Translations under genes and position numbers: made by a program | Assembly: GCF_934330165.1 (NCBI RefSeq) | Contig: NZ_CAKRGI010000019.1 | Coordinates: 1-46,077, forward strand | Length of the DNA stretch: 46,077 nt | DNA from: an uncultured Mediterraneibacter sp. | Lineage (GTDB): Bacteria; Bacillota; Clostridia; Lachnospirales; Lachnospiraceae | Direction of reading: 5' to 3' | In this document: piece by piece, positions 24,997 to 34,866 of the stretch | Numbering within the stretch: position 1 is the first letter of the stretch | How the letters are laid out: every line of letters starts with the position of its first letter | Notes under the pieces: model-generated | What the model was told of the DNA's origin: nothing | The model's database searches: none | The model's input: only the letters and a program-made list of their open reading frames with translations

Positions 24997-27303
24997 ATGG
25001 CAGGCACTCTGGAATATGAAGAGCTGAATAAAAATCTTGAAATGGTGGATGGACATGCGGTGAAAGCACCGGAAGATTACCAGGATCCGGAACAGTTGTA
25101 CCAGGCACTGATCGCCCGGGTGCGTAAGTATCATCCGTCAGCGGATATTACAATGATCGAAAAGGCATACCGTATCGGAAAAGAAGCTCATAAAGATCAG
25201 GTACGCAAGTCAGGCGAGCCTTATATTATCCATCCTTTATGGGTCGGGATCATTCTTGCTGAACTGGAGATGGATAAAGAGACGATCGTTGCCGGTATGC
25301 TGCATGACGTAGTGGAAGATACCGAGATGACGCTGGATGATATTACGCGTGAGTTTGGGGAAGAGGTAGCATTGCTCGTAGACGGAGTCACGAAGTTAGG
25401 GCAGCTGAGTTATTCGCAGGATAAGCTGGAAGTACAGGCGGAGAACTTAAGAAAGATGTTCCTGGCAATGGCAAAGGATATCCGTGTGATTATCATCAAG
25501 CTCGCAGACCGTCTCCATAATATGCGGACTCTGGAATTTATGACCGAGGCGAAGCAGAAAGAAAAGGCCCGTGAGACGATGGATATCTATGCACCGATCG
25601 CACAGAGACTCGGTATTTCCAAGATCAAGACGGAGTTGGATGATCTTTCTTTAAAGTATTATCAGCCGGAAGTATACTATCAACTGGTAAAGGATCTGAA
25701 TGCCCGCAAGACAGAGCGTGAAGAATTTGTGCAGCAGATCGTTGCGGAAGTTTCAAAGCATATGGAGAATGCATCGATCCAAGCCAAGGTTTATGGAAGA
25801 GTGAAGCATTTCTTCAGTATTTATAAGAAGATGGTGAACCAGAATAAGACGCTGGATCAGGTGTATGATCTGTTCGCTGTGCGGATCATCGTGGACTCGG
25901 TGAAGGACTGTTATGCCGCACTGGGAGTGATCCATGAGATGTATACTCCGATTCCGGGAAGATTCAAGGACTATATCGCCATGCCAAAGGCAAATATGTA
26001 CCAGTCTCTTCATACGACGCTGATGGGACCGGCAGGACAGCCGTTTGAAATCCAGATCAGGACAGAGGAGATGCATAAGACAGCAGAATATGGTATTGCG
26101 GCACACTGGAAATACAAAGAGACCGGAGGAAGTAATGCCAAGAGCCTGAATTCCCAGGAAGAGAAGCTGAACTGGCTGCGCCAGATCCTGGAGTGGCAGA
26201 GAGATATGTCGGATAACCGGGAGTTCTTAAGTCTGCTGAAGGGTGACCTGGATCTTTTCCAGGAGGATGTCTACTGCTTCACACCAAACGGAGATGTCAA
26301 GAATCTGCCGAATGGTTCCACACCGGTGGATTTTGCTTATGCGATCCACAGTGCTGTCGGTAATAAAATGATCGGTGCGAGAGTGAATGGACGGCTTGTA
26401 AATATTGATTATAAGATTCAGAATGGTGACAGGATCGAAATTCTGACGTCTCAGAATTCCAAAGGACCAAGCAGAGACTGGCTGAATATTGTAAAAAGTA
26501 CGCAGGCGAAGAATAAGATCAACCAGTGGTTTAAAAGAGAATTTAAAGAAGATAATATTATCCGTGGAAAAGAACTGATCGGCAATTACTGCCGCAGCAA
26601 ATCCATAGATCTTGTCAATATACTGAAACCCAAATATGAGCAGATCGTTCAGCGGAAATATGGGTTCCGTGACTGGGATGCGGTGCTTGCAGCGATCGGA
26701 CATGGCGGTCTGAAGGAAGGTCAGGTTGTAAACCGTCTGCTGGAAGAATATGAAAAGGATCATAAGAAAGAGATCACGGATGAAAATATCCTGGAGAAGA
26801 TTTCTGAGGCAAATAAGCAGAAAGTGCATATTGCCAGATCCAAAAGCGGAATTGTTGTCAAGGGGATCAATGATATGGCAGTGCGTTTTTCCAAGTGCTG
26901 CAATCCGGTTCCGGGAGATGAGATTGTCGGTTTTGTTACGAGAGGAAGAGGTATGTCTATCCACAGGACAGACTGCGTCAATGTAATTAATCTGTCTGCG
27001 GCAGAGAGATCCCGTCTGATCACTGCCGAGTGGGAAGATCCGGGTGATACGGAAGAGGGAGGTCAGTACCTTGCAGAGCTGAAGCTTTATGCAGATGACA
27101 GAAGAGGACTTCTTCTGGATATCACAAAAGTATTTACGGAAGAAAAGATCGATGTAAAATCGATGAATACAAGAACGAGTAAAAAAGGAACAGCAACGAT
27201 GGATATGGGCTTTATCGTCCATGGACGTGAGGAACTGAACCGGGTAATTAAAAAGTTGCGGCAGATTGAAAATGTCATTGATATAGAAAGAACGACAGGC
27301 TGA
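24997..27303 (+). CDS. relA: Bifunctional (p)ppGpp synthetase/hydrolase
   Basis: A 768-residue Rel protein. The HD hydrolase domain carries MLHDVVEDT with His103 and Asp104 intact. The synthetase domain has GRFKDYIAMPKANMYQSLHT. The TGS domain begins VYCFTPNGDVKNLPNGSTPVDF. Then come the zinc-finger/CC region with FSKCCNPVPGDEIVGFVTRGRG and the C-terminal ACT domain (DDRRGLLLDITKVFTEEKID). Both active sites look complete, so it should make and break the stringent alarmone. ATG 24997 is preceded by AAAGGGGAAG; the earlier in-frame GTG at 24979 overlaps that site. Confidence 0.97.
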   Translation: MAGTLEYEELNKNLEMVDGHAVKAPEDYQDPEQLYQALIARVRKYHPSADITMIEKAYRIGKEAHKDQVRKSGEPYIIHPLWVGIILAELEMDKETIVAGMLHDVVEDTEMTLDDITREFGEEVALLVDGVTKLGQLSYSQDKLEVQAENLRKMFLAMAKDIRVIIIKLADRLHNMRTLEFMTEAKQKEKARETMDIYAPIAQRLGISKIKTELDDLSLKYYQPEVYYQLVKDLNARKTEREEFVQQIVAEVSKHMENASIQAKVYGRVKHFFSIYKKMVNQNKTLDQVYDLFAVRIIVDSVKDCYAALGVIHEMYTPIPGRFKDYIAMPKANMYQSLHTTLMGPAGQPFEIQIRTEEMHKTAEYGIAAHWKYKETGGSNAKSLNSQEEKLNWLRQILEWQRDMSDNREFLSLLKGDLDLFQEDVYCFTPNGDVKNLPNGSTPVDFAYAIHSAVGNKMIGARVNGRLVNIDYKIQNGDRIEILTSQNSKGPSRDWLNIVKSTQAKNKINQWFKREFKEDNIIRGKELIGNYCRSKSIDLVNILKPKYEQIVQRKYGFRDWDAVLAAIGHGGLKEGQVVNRLLEEYEKDHKKEITDENILEKISEANKQKVHIARSKSGIVVKGINDMAVRFSKCCNPVPGDEIVGFVTRGRGMSIHRTDCVNVINLSAAERSRLITAEWEDPGDTEEGGQYLAELKLYADDRRGLLLDITKVFTEEKIDVKSMNTRTSKKGTATMDMGFIVHGREELNRVIKKLRQIENVIDIERTTG

Positions 27304-27344
27304 TCAGGAAATCAGATAACCTGGGCGGATCAAAGGGGAAAAAT

Positions 27345-27965
27345 ATGAAAATTGAGAGATTTGTACTTGGATCGATTGAAACCAACTGTTATGTCGTAGT
27401 AAATGAGGATACAAAGGAGTGCTTTGCAGTTGATATGGCATATTGTCCTAAGGCGTATGTGGATCATATCAGGGAGCAGGGATATCAGATGAAGGCACTG
27501 TTCCTGACACATGGACATTTTGACCATATTATGGGAATAGAAGATTTTCTGAAAGCATTTGATGTTCCGGTTTATGTCGGCAGAGAGGAACAGCCGTTAC
27601 TGGCAGATGACAGACTGAATGCTTCATCTATGTACGGATATCATTGTGCATATACAGGAGCAAAAGCTTTGGAAGACGGACAGACAGTTGAATGTGCAGG
27701 AACAGAAATTCACGTAATCCATACACCGGGACATACAGTAGGCGGATGCTGCTATTATCTTCCGGAGGATGAAGCACTGTTTTGCGGAGACACTTTGTTT
27801 TGTGGTTCGATCGGAAGGACAGATCTTCCTACAGGAAGCAGCCGGGATCTGGCACATTCTATCAGAGAAAAGCTGATGATTCTGCCGGATGAGACAAAGC
27901 TGTATCCGGGGCATATGGATGAGTCTACGATTGGCTATGAAAAAGAGATTAATCCTTTTATCTAA
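27345..27965 (+). CDS. MBL-fold hydrolase (glyoxalase II-like, YcbL type)
   Basis: A 206-residue metallo-beta-lactamase-fold protein. It has the metal motif THGHFDHIMG, a later His in HTPGHTVGGCCYY, and Asp in CGDTLFCGSIGRTD, plus a terminal His in YPGHM. The GRTDLPTG segment is typical of glyoxalase II-like YcbL proteins, which hydrolyse thioesters such as S-lactoylglutathione; the true substrate is unknown. It lies 41 bases after relA and 24 bases before hemZ in a common Clostridia order. ATG 27345 follows AAAGGGG. Confidence 0.92.
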   Translation: MKIERFVLGSIETNCYVVVNEDTKECFAVDMAYCPKAYVDHIREQGYQMKALFLTHGHFDHIMGIEDFLKAFDVPVYVGREEQPLLADDRLNASSMYGYHCAYTGAKALEDGQTVECAGTEIHVIHTPGHTVGGCCYYLPEDEALFCGDTLFCGSIGRTDLPTGSSRDLAHSIREKLMILPDETKLYPGHMDESTIGYEKEINPFI

Positions 27966-27989
27966 AAGAAATAACAGAACAGGAAAAGA

Positions 27990-29435
27990 ATGATAGAGAT
28001 AAAAAGTAAGAAAAATAAATTTACCTATAATGTATATCATGTCACGAAAGCTTTTTTCCCTGAGGAGGAGATCGTGCAGACTGTTGATGAAGAGCAAGAG
28101 CCGCTGGTATGGATGCAGTTACCGGGAGGAGCTTGCTTTTCCCTTGCAGAGAGAAGTCTGACGATGGCAGACAGAAAAATGACTCCGGAGGAGGAACAGA
28201 CAGAAAAGCGGGAAGTGACCCGGCAGGTCTATCGGTTTCTTTCCGAAGAATGCGACAGAGAACTGGCATGGGGAATGCTCACGGGAGTCAGACCTACGAA
28301 GCTTGTGATGCAGAAGCTGGAAGACGGAATGGATCAGGCACAGATCAAGAGGTTCCTTGAGGAAGAATACTGTGTTACGAAAGAAAAGGCAGAGCTTGCT
28401 TATGAGATTGCGTGCAGGGAAAAGGAGCAGCTTGGAAAGCTGGATGTCAGCGAAGGATTCAGCCTTTATGTCGGGATTCCGTTTTGTCCGAGTATCTGTT
28501 CCTACTGTTCTTTCAGTTCTTCTCCGGTCGGCGAGTGGAAAGATAAGATTGATGCCTATCTGGATGCACTGTTCAAGGAACTGAAAGCACTTGGCAGGAT
28601 GGCAGGAGAACGGAAACCGGATACGGTGTATGTCGGTGGAGGAACTCCGACGACACTGGAGGCGGGACAGTTAGATCGTCTTCTCGGAACAATCCGAAAC
28701 TGTTTTGATCTGTCTGAACTGAAAGAGTTTACAGTGGAGGCAGGCAGACCGGACAGCATTACGAGAGAAAAGCTGGAAGTGATTCGCAGATATCCGGTGA
28801 CGAGAATTTCTGTCAATCCACAGACGATGCAGCAAAAGACGTTGGATCTGGTCGGAAGAAAGCATACCGTTGAAGAGGTAGAACGCATTTTTTGTATGGC
28901 ACGAAAGCTTGGATTTGATAATATCAATATGGATCTGATCGCAGGACTTCCGGGCGAGACAAGGGCAGATATGCAGGATACATTGAGAAGAATCAAAGCA
29001 CTTGCTCCTGACAGTCTGACGGTGCATGCACTGGCAATCAAACGGGCGGCAAAATTCGGGCAGGAGGGCAGAACGATGGATCTGCATTCTGAGATTTCCG
29101 GGATGGTAGAGGATGCGGCTGAATGTGCAGAAGAGATGGGGTTAAAGCCGTATTATCTGTACCGTCAGAAAAATATTGCGGGAAATTTTGAGAATGTTGG
29201 TTATGCAGAGGTTGACAAAGCCGGAATTTACAATATACTTATTATGGAAGAAAAGCAGACCATCCTGGCAGCAGGAGCAGGAGCTTCGACCAAGCTTGTA
29301 TTGCCGGAGAAGATTCAGACGGCAGGTGGAAAAAAGACGAATCTGATCCGCATCGAGAATGTGAAAAATATTATGGAGTATATCCATCGTATTGATGAGA
29401 TGATAGAGCGAAAAGGAGAATGGTTATGGCATTAA
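27990..29435 (+). CDS. hemZ: Coproporphyrinogen dehydrogenase HemZ (radical SAM)
   Basis: A 481-residue HemN/HemZ-type radical SAM enzyme. A family-specific N-terminal part (about 1-155) precedes the cluster motif CPSICSYCSF with Cys166, Cys170 and Cys173. Downstream are the VYVGGGTPTTL and GFDNINMDLIAGLPGE motifs typical of HemN-like proteins. HemZ is the oxygen-independent coproporphyrinogen III dehydrogenase name; whether this organism uses it for heme synthesis is not shown here. Its last 10 bases overlap the hisS start, implying translational coupling. Confidence 0.93.
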   Translation: MIEIKSKKNKFTYNVYHVTKAFFPEEEIVQTVDEEQEPLVWMQLPGGACFSLAERSLTMADRKMTPEEEQTEKREVTRQVYRFLSEECDRELAWGMLTGVRPTKLVMQKLEDGMDQAQIKRFLEEEYCVTKEKAELAYEIACREKEQLGKLDVSEGFSLYVGIPFCPSICSYCSFSSSPVGEWKDKIDAYLDALFKELKALGRMAGERKPDTVYVGGGTPTTLEAGQLDRLLGTIRNCFDLSELKEFTVEAGRPDSITREKLEVIRRYPVTRISVNPQTMQQKTLDLVGRKHTVEEVERIFCMARKLGFDNINMDLIAGLPGETRADMQDTLRRIKALAPDSLTVHALAIKRAAKFGQEGRTMDLHSEISGMVEDAAECAEEMGLKPYYLYRQKNIAGNFENVGYAEVDKAGIYNILIMEEKQTILAAGAGASTKLVLPEKIQTAGGKKTNLIRIENVKNIMEYIHRIDEMIERKGEWLWH

Positions 29436-30691
29436 AGAGAAAACCGGTTACCGGAATGAAAGATATTCTTCCGGGCGAAATGGAGATCCGGGATTATGTG
29501 ATCAGTCTGATCAAAGAGACATACAGAACATTTGGATTTTCATCCATTGAGACACCGTGCGTAGAACATATCGAGAATCTTTGCAGTAAGCAGGGCGGAG
29601 ATAATGAAAAGCTGATCTTTAAGATCTTAAAGCGTGGTGAGAAACTGAAGCTGGCAGAGGCAAAAGAAGAGGCAGATCTGGTAGACGGAGGACTCAGGTA
29701 TGACCTGACTGTGCCTCTTTCCCGTTATTATGCGAACCACTCCAATGAGCTTCCGGCACCTTTTAAGGCACTTCAGATGGGAAATGTATGGCGTGCTGAC
29801 CGTCCGCAGAGAGGCCGGTTTCGTCAGTTTATGCAGTGCGATATTGATATCCTTGGCGAGCCATCCAATCTGGCAGAGATCGAGCTGATCCTTGCGACAA
29901 CAGCACTTCTCGGAAAGCTGGATTTCAAGAATTTTACAATCCGTATCAATGATCGCCGTTTCCTTAAGGCGATGGCAGCTTACAGCGGATTTGCAGAGGA
30001 AGATTATGATAATGTTTTCATTACACTGGACAAGATGGATAAGATTGGTCTGGAAGGTGTTGCCGCAGAGCTGAAAGAAAATGGTTATGCGGAAGAGTCA
30101 GTTGAGAAATATCTGCAGTTATTCAAGGAGATTACGAATGATGTTGCAGGAGTGCGTTCCTGTAAGGAGAAGCTGGAGGGATTTCTTCCGGCAGAAGCAG
30201 CAGATTCACTTGAGAGGATCATTACAAGTGTAGAGAGTGCAAAAGAGGCAGAGTTCCGTATGTTCTTTGATCCGACGCTGGTACGTGGAATGTCCTACTA
30301 TACAGGAACGATCTTTGAGATTTCCATGGATGAGTTTGGAGGTTCCGTCGGCGGAGGCGGCCGTTATGATAAGATGATCGGAAAGTTTACAGGTCAGGAC
30401 ACACCGGCAGTAGGATTTTCCATCGGATTTGAGCGGATTGTCATGCTGCTGATGGAACGTGGATACAAAGTACCTACAAGTAAGGAAAAGAAAGCATTCC
30501 TGATCGAGAAAAATATGCCGCAGGAAGGCATGCTGAAAGTGCTGGCTCTTGCAAAGAAAGAGCGTGAAAATGGCCGTCAGGTGATGATCGTAAATATGAA
30601 GAAAAATAAAAAGTTCCAGAAAGAGCAGCTTGCAGAGCAGGGATATACAGAGATCACAGAGTGTTACCGTGATTCTGTGGACAGTCTGTAA
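29426..30691 (+). CDS. hisS: Histidyl-tRNA synthetase
   Basis: A 421-residue class II synthetase. It has motif 2 as MGNVWRADRPQRGRFRQFMQCDID, the RYDLTVPLSRY segment, the histidine-specific SYYTGTIFEI region and motif 3 GFSIGFERIVMLL. ATG 29426 is 7 bases from GGAG, whereas ATG 29420 is only one base from it. Full length for the family. The gene overlaps hemZ by 10 bases and is followed 45 bases later by aspS, a frequent hisS-aspS pair. Confidence 0.96.
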   Translation: MALKRKPVTGMKDILPGEMEIRDYVISLIKETYRTFGFSSIETPCVEHIENLCSKQGGDNEKLIFKILKRGEKLKLAEAKEEADLVDGGLRYDLTVPLSRYYANHSNELPAPFKALQMGNVWRADRPQRGRFRQFMQCDIDILGEPSNLAEIELILATTALLGKLDFKNFTIRINDRRFLKAMAAYSGFAEEDYDNVFITLDKMDKIGLEGVAAELKENGYAEESVEKYLQLFKEITNDVAGVRSCKEKLEGFLPAEAADSLERIITSVESAKEAEFRMFFDPTLVRGMSYYTGTIFEISMDEFGGSVGGGGRYDKMIGKFTGQDTPAVGFSIGFERIVMLLMERGYKVPTSKEKKAFLIEKNMPQEGMLKVLALAKKERENGRQVMIVNMKKNKKFQKEQLAEQGYTEITECYRDSVDSL

Positions 30692-30736
30692 GGCAGCAGA
30701 GCAGGAAGAAAGTAAAAAAGGAAAGGATGAGATACA

Positions 30737-32527
30737 ATGGCTGAATCAATGCAGGGGCTGAAGAGAACGCATCGTTGTGGCGAATTGTCTGCGGTGAATG
30801 TCGGTGAGACAGTGACCATCATGGGATGGGTACAGAAGAACAGAAATAAAGGAGGTCTCGTATTCACAGATGTCAGAGACCGTTCCGGAATTATCCAGGT
30901 AGTCTGTGAGGAGGGAACAACAGAATCGGCTCTGATCGAGAAAGCAGCATCCCTCCGTTCAGAGTATGTTGTGGCGATCGTTGGTAAGGTAGCAAGACGT
31001 TCGGGAGCTGTAAATGATAAGATTGCAACAGGAGAGATCGAGGTGATCCCAAGCGAACTGAGGATTCTTTCCGAGGCATTGACTCCTCCGTTCCCGATCG
31101 AGGAAAATTCAAAGACAAAAGAAGAAATCCGTCTCAAATACCGTTATCTGGATTTAAGAAGACCGGATCTTCAGAAAAATCTTAAAATGAAGAGTCAGGT
31201 TATGACGCTGACCCGTCAGTATTTTGCAGAAGAAGGATTCCTTGAAGTGGAGACTCCGATGCTTGGAAAGACCACACCGGAAGGGGCAAGAGATTACCTT
31301 GTGCCAAGCCGTGTGCATCCGGGTTCTTTCTACGGTCTTCCACAGTCTCCACAGCTTTACAAGCAGCTTCTGATGTGTTCTGGCGTGGATCGTTATATCC
31401 AGATTGCAAGATGTTTCCGTGATGAGGATCTTCGTGCAGACAGACAGCCGGAGTTTACACAGATCGATATGGAGCTGTCCTTTGTAGATGTGGATGATGT
31501 GATCGATGTCAACGAAAGATATCTGAAGAAACTGTTCAAGGAAGTGTTGGATGTAGATGTACAGCTCCCGATCCAGAGAATGACCTGGCAGGAGGCAATG
31601 GATCGTTTTGGATCAGATAAGCCGGATCTCAGATTTGGAATGGAACTGACGGATGTAAGTGAAGTGGTAAAGGACTGTGGTTTCGGTGTCTTTACAGCAG
31701 CACTTGAGAATGGTGGAAGTGTTCGTGGTATCAATGCCAAAGGACAGGGCGGCATGCCGAGAAAGAAGATTGACAAGCTGACAGCATTTGTAAAAGATTA
31801 CGGTGCAAAGGGACTGGCATATGTTGCCATCCAGGAAGACGGAACCGTGAAATCTTCTTTTGCCAAGTTTATGACAGAGGAGCAGATGCAGGCATTGATC
31901 GCAGCAATGAACGGAGAAGCAGGAGATCTGCTGTTATTTGCTGCTGATAAAAATAAAGTAGTATGGGACTCACTGGGAGCATTGCGTGTAGAACTTGCAA
32001 AGCAGTTTGAACTCCTTGATAAAAATGAATACCGTTTTGTATGGATCACAGAGTTCCCGCTTCTTGAGTGGAGTGAAGAGCAGAACCGCTTTGTTGCGAT
32101 GCATCATCCATTTACGATGCCGATGGAAGAAGATCTTCAGTATATTGAGTCTGATCCGGGCAGAGTACGTGCAAAAGCATACGATATCGTCCTCAATGGA
32201 AATGAGATCGGTGGAGGAAGTGTCAGAATCTTCCAGGATGACATTCAGGAGAAGATGTTCCATGCACTTGGATTTACAGATGAGCAGGCATACAGCCAGT
32301 TCGGTTTCCTGTTAGATGCATTTAAATACGGAGTTCCACCGCACGCAGGACTTGCTTACGGACTGGACCGTCTGGTGATGCTGATGGCAAAGCAGGACAG
32401 TATCCGTGACGTAATTGCATTCCCGAAGATCAAGGACGCATCCTGCCTGATGACAGAAGCTCCTACGCCGGCAGATACAAAGCAGCTGGAAGAGCTGGGG
32501 CTGGAAGTTGTCACAGAAGAAAAATAA
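30737..32527 (+). CDS. aspS: Aspartyl-tRNA synthetase
   Basis: A 596-residue bacterial-type AspRS. It has an N-terminal OB-fold anticodon domain (about 10-110, with MGWVQKNRNKGGLVFTDVRD), motif 2 as ARCFRDEDLRADRQPEFTQID, the long bacterial insertion domain and motif 3 GLAYGLDRLVMLM. It charges tRNA-Asp; whether it also charges tRNA-Asn cannot be read from sequence alone. An AAGGAAAGG-type ribosome site precedes ATG 30737. It ends the run that began near spoVT, and a strong promoter starts nine bases after its stop. Confidence 0.96.
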   Translation: MAESMQGLKRTHRCGELSAVNVGETVTIMGWVQKNRNKGGLVFTDVRDRSGIIQVVCEEGTTESALIEKAASLRSEYVVAIVGKVARRSGAVNDKIATGEIEVIPSELRILSEALTPPFPIEENSKTKEEIRLKYRYLDLRRPDLQKNLKMKSQVMTLTRQYFAEEGFLEVETPMLGKTTPEGARDYLVPSRVHPGSFYGLPQSPQLYKQLLMCSGVDRYIQIARCFRDEDLRADRQPEFTQIDMELSFVDVDDVIDVNERYLKKLFKEVLDVDVQLPIQRMTWQEAMDRFGSDKPDLRFGMELTDVSEVVKDCGFGVFTAALENGGSVRGINAKGQGGMPRKKIDKLTAFVKDYGAKGLAYVAIQEDGTVKSSFAKFMTEEQMQALIAAMNGEAGDLLLFAADKNKVVWDSLGALRVELAKQFELLDKNEYRFVWITEFPLLEWSEEQNRFVAMHHPFTMPMEEDLQYIESDPGRVRAKAYDIVLNGNEIGGGSVRIFQDDIQEKMFHALGFTDEQAYSQFGFLLDAFKYGVPPHAGLAYGLDRLVMLMAKQDSIRDVIAFPKIKDASCLMTEAPTPADTKQLEELGLEVVTEEK

Positions 32528-32535
32528 AAATCTTC

Positions 32536-32564
32536 TTGACAAATGAAGTCAGGGAGACTAGAAT
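32536..32564 (+). promoter_or_regulatory. Strong promoter of the Trp T-box leader
   Basis: TTGACA (32536-32541), a 17-base spacer and TAGAAT (32559-32564), directly after aspS. Confidence 0.85.
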
Positions 32565-32570
32565 AGAATT

Positions 32571-32844
32571 CATCAAAAGCAAAAACCGATGAGAAAGAGA
32601 AGTAAGTTTTAAAAGAATTTGCAGAGAGCAGCAGATGGTGGGATTGCTGTAAGGATTTTAATTCCGAATGGACTTTCGAGGGTGGCCTGAAATGAAAAGA
32701 GTAGGAGCCGCCGGGAACCGAACCCGTTATCAATCAGGAGCGTATGTTAGTACGTGAGAAAGTGGACGCAGGTCAATTTGAGTGGTACCGCGATAGTAAA
32801 GAAATTTATTACCGTCTCAAGCATTTCGCTTGAGGCGGTTTTTT
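32571..32844 (+). promoter_or_regulatory. T-box riboswitch, UGG (Trp) specifier, with terminator
   Basis: The leader shows Stem I elements (CCGATGAGAAAGAGAAGTA with the GATGA and AGTA motifs; AGAGAG near 32624), then the specifier side CGAATGGACTTTCGAG. Compared with the glyQS layout CGAA-x-codon-A-TTCTTGAG, the codon slot here is TGG (32669-32671), so tRNA-Trp is the effector. The T-box TTGAGTGGTACCGCG is at 32778-32792. The terminator is an 11-bp stem (32812-32822 with 32828-32838) followed by six T. Uncharged tRNA-Trp should stabilise the antiterminator and switch on the ABC importer that follows. Confidence 0.93.
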
Positions 32845-32933
32845 GTTGCATCAGCCGGAAATAAAAGCCTGTATCCAAGATCGGCTCCTTTGCTTTTGCA
32901 GAAAAATGAAAAGAAAAAAGGAGACAAAGTATT

Positions 32934-33959
32934 ATGAAGAAAAGAATTTTAGCAGTAGTTTTAGGTGCGGTAATGGTAATGAGCCTGGCAGGATGCGGCT
33001 CGGGGACATCAGGAGAGGATAAAAAAGCTTCTTCCGATGGAGAAAAGACTTATACGATTGGAATTTCCCAGTTCGCAGAGCATGGTTCACTGGATAACTG
33101 CCGGGAAGGATTCCTTGAAGGACTGAAAGAAGAGGGAATTGAAGAGGGGAAGAACCTGAAAATTTCTGTAAAGAATGCAGCAGCAGATCAGGGTACAGCA
33201 AAGCAGATCAGTGATTCATTTGTATCCGATAAAGTAGATCTGATCTGTGCGATCGCAACTCCGAGTGCACAGGCAGCATACAATTCAGCGATGGATTCAG
33301 AAATTCCGGTTGTCTATACAGCAGTCACAGACCCGGTTGCGGCAAAGCTTGCAAAAGAGGACGGAACAGCAGTCGGAAATGTAACGGGAACAAGTGATGA
33401 GCTTCCGATCAAGGCACAGCTTGAGATGATCCGTGAGATGATGCCGGATGCAAAGAAGATCGGTATCCTTTATACAACCAGTGAGGCAAATTCCGTATCC
33501 GCTCTTGCGAAATATGATGATCTTGCAGGTGATTATGGATTTGAGATTGTAGAAAAGGGGATCAGCCAGACAGCAGATATTTCTCTTGCAGCAGATGAAC
33601 TTCTCGGAGAAGTTGACTGCCTGACAAACCTGACAGATAATACAGTTGTAGCTTCTCTGGCAACGATCCTTGACAAGGCAAATGCAAAGAAGATCCCGGT
33701 ATTTGGAAGTGAGATCGAACAGGTGAAGATCGGATGCCTTGCAGCAGAAGGACTGGATTATGTGGCACTTGGAAAGCAGACAGGAAAGATGGCGGCAAAA
33801 ATCCTGAAAGGTGAGAAAAAAGCATCTGATATGCAGTTTGAAACGATAACAGAACCAGGTTTCTATGTAAATAATGAAGTAGCGAAGAACCTCGGAATTA
33901 CAGTTCCGGAGGATCTTCAGGACAAAGCTGTAGAAAGCTTTGATGAGATTACAAAATAG
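32934..33959 (+). CDS. trpX: Tryptophan ABC transporter substrate-binding lipoprotein
   Basis: A 341-residue exported protein. The lipoprotein signal MKKRILAVVLGAVMVMSLAG ends in lipobox LAGC. The mature part has two Rossmann-like lobes with IGISQFAEHGSLDNCREGF, ATPSAQAAYNS and FGSEIEQVKIGCLAAEG, typical of the COG2984 family. Family homologues in Firmicutes are called TrpX, and the tryptophan assignment rests on the UGG T-box upstream rather than on the sequence of the binding site. AAAGGAGAC precedes the ATG. First gene of trpXYZ. Confidence 0.9.
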   Translation: MKKRILAVVLGAVMVMSLAGCGSGTSGEDKKASSDGEKTYTIGISQFAEHGSLDNCREGFLEGLKEEGIEEGKNLKISVKNAAADQGTAKQISDSFVSDKVDLICAIATPSAQAAYNSAMDSEIPVVYTAVTDPVAAKLAKEDGTAVGNVTGTSDELPIKAQLEMIREMMPDAKKIGILYTTSEANSVSALAKYDDLAGDYGFEIVEKGISQTADISLAADELLGEVDCLTNLTDNTVVASLATILDKANAKKIPVFGSEIEQVKIGCLAAEGLDYVALGKQTGKMAAKILKGEKKASDMQFETITEPGFYVNNEVAKNLGITVPEDLQDKAVESFDEITK

Positions 33960-33984
33960 TGAAAGAATCCGGAGGCGTAGAGTG

Positions 33985-34866
33985 ATGGGGATTTATATAA
34001 CAATATTGGAGCAGGGGCTGATTTATGGAATACTCGCCCTTGGAGTATATATAACATATAAGATTCTGGATTTTCCGGATCTGACAGTGGACGGAAGTTT
34101 TCCACTGGGAGCAGCACTGACTGCAACAATGATCACGAAAGGTGTGAATCCGTATCTGACACTTCCGGCATCATTTCTGATCGGTGTTCTTGCCGGTATC
34201 TGTACCGGTCTGATCCATGTGAAATGTAAGGTACGTGATCTGCTGTCCGGTATTATTATGATGACAGCCTTGTGGACGATCAACCTCCGGCTGGCAGGAA
34301 CGGCAAATGTACCGATCTTCGGCGAAGACAGTATCTTTGACAATGCGGCCGTGAATGGAATCTTTCAGGGAGGAGCATCTTCTTATAAAGTACTGGTGAT
34401 CGTTCTGGTCATTGCAGTAGTAAGCAAGATTCTTTTAGATCTTTATATGAAGACAAAGTCTGGATTCCTTCTCCGTGCAGTCGGTGATAATGAAGTACTG
34501 GTTACTTCTCTGGCAAAAGATGAAGGAAATGTCAAAATTCTCGGACTTGCAATTGCAAATGGACTGGTTTCCATGGCAGGATGTATTTTCTGTCAGGAGC
34601 AGAGAGTTTTTGAAATCTCCAGCGGTACAGGCGCGATCGTCATCGGACTGGCGAGCGTGATCATCGGAACGAGCCTGTTTAAGAATATTTCTTTCCTGAA
34701 AACTACAACGGCTGTTCTGATCGGTTCGATCATTTATAAAGCCTGCGTTGCTGCGGCATTGAAATTCTTTGAGCCGCAGGATATGAAGCTGATCACAGCA
34801 GTTTTATTCCTTCTGATTCTGGTGATCGGAAGAGACAGAAAGAAGAAGGTGAAGAAAAATGCTTGA
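33985..34866 (+). CDS. trpY: Tryptophan ABC transporter permease
   Basis: A 293-residue polytopic permease of the COG4120 type, with LGVYITYKILDFPDLTVDGSFPLGAA near the N-terminus and the IVIGLASVIIGTSLF segment late in the chain, and a basic tail (GRDRKKKVKKNA). It forms the membrane channel of the trpXYZ importer. ATG 33985 follows CCGGAGG by about 9 bases; a longer frame from 33940 lies inside trpX and is not used. Its 3' end overlaps trpZ by 8 bases. Confidence 0.9.
   Translation: MGIYITILEQGLIYGILALGVYITYKILDFPDLTVDGSFPLGAALTATMITKGVNPYLTLPASFLIGVLAGICTGLIHVKCKVRDLLSGIIMMTALWTINLRLAGTANVPIFGEDSIFDNAAVNGIFQGGASSYKVLVIVLVIAVVSKILLDLYMKTKSGFLLRAVGDNEVLVTSLAKDEGNVKILGLAIANGLVSMAGCIFCQEQRVFEISSGTGAIVIGLASVIIGTSLFKNISFLKTTTAVLIGSIIYKACVAAALKFFEPQDMKLITAVLFLLILVIGRDRKKKVKKNA

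Noticed and set aside
26227..27222. Long minus-strand open frame opposite relA
   Set aside because: It is antisense to a complete, well-conserved relA, has no recognisable domain, and is Cys/His/Phe-rich as expected from reverse reading.
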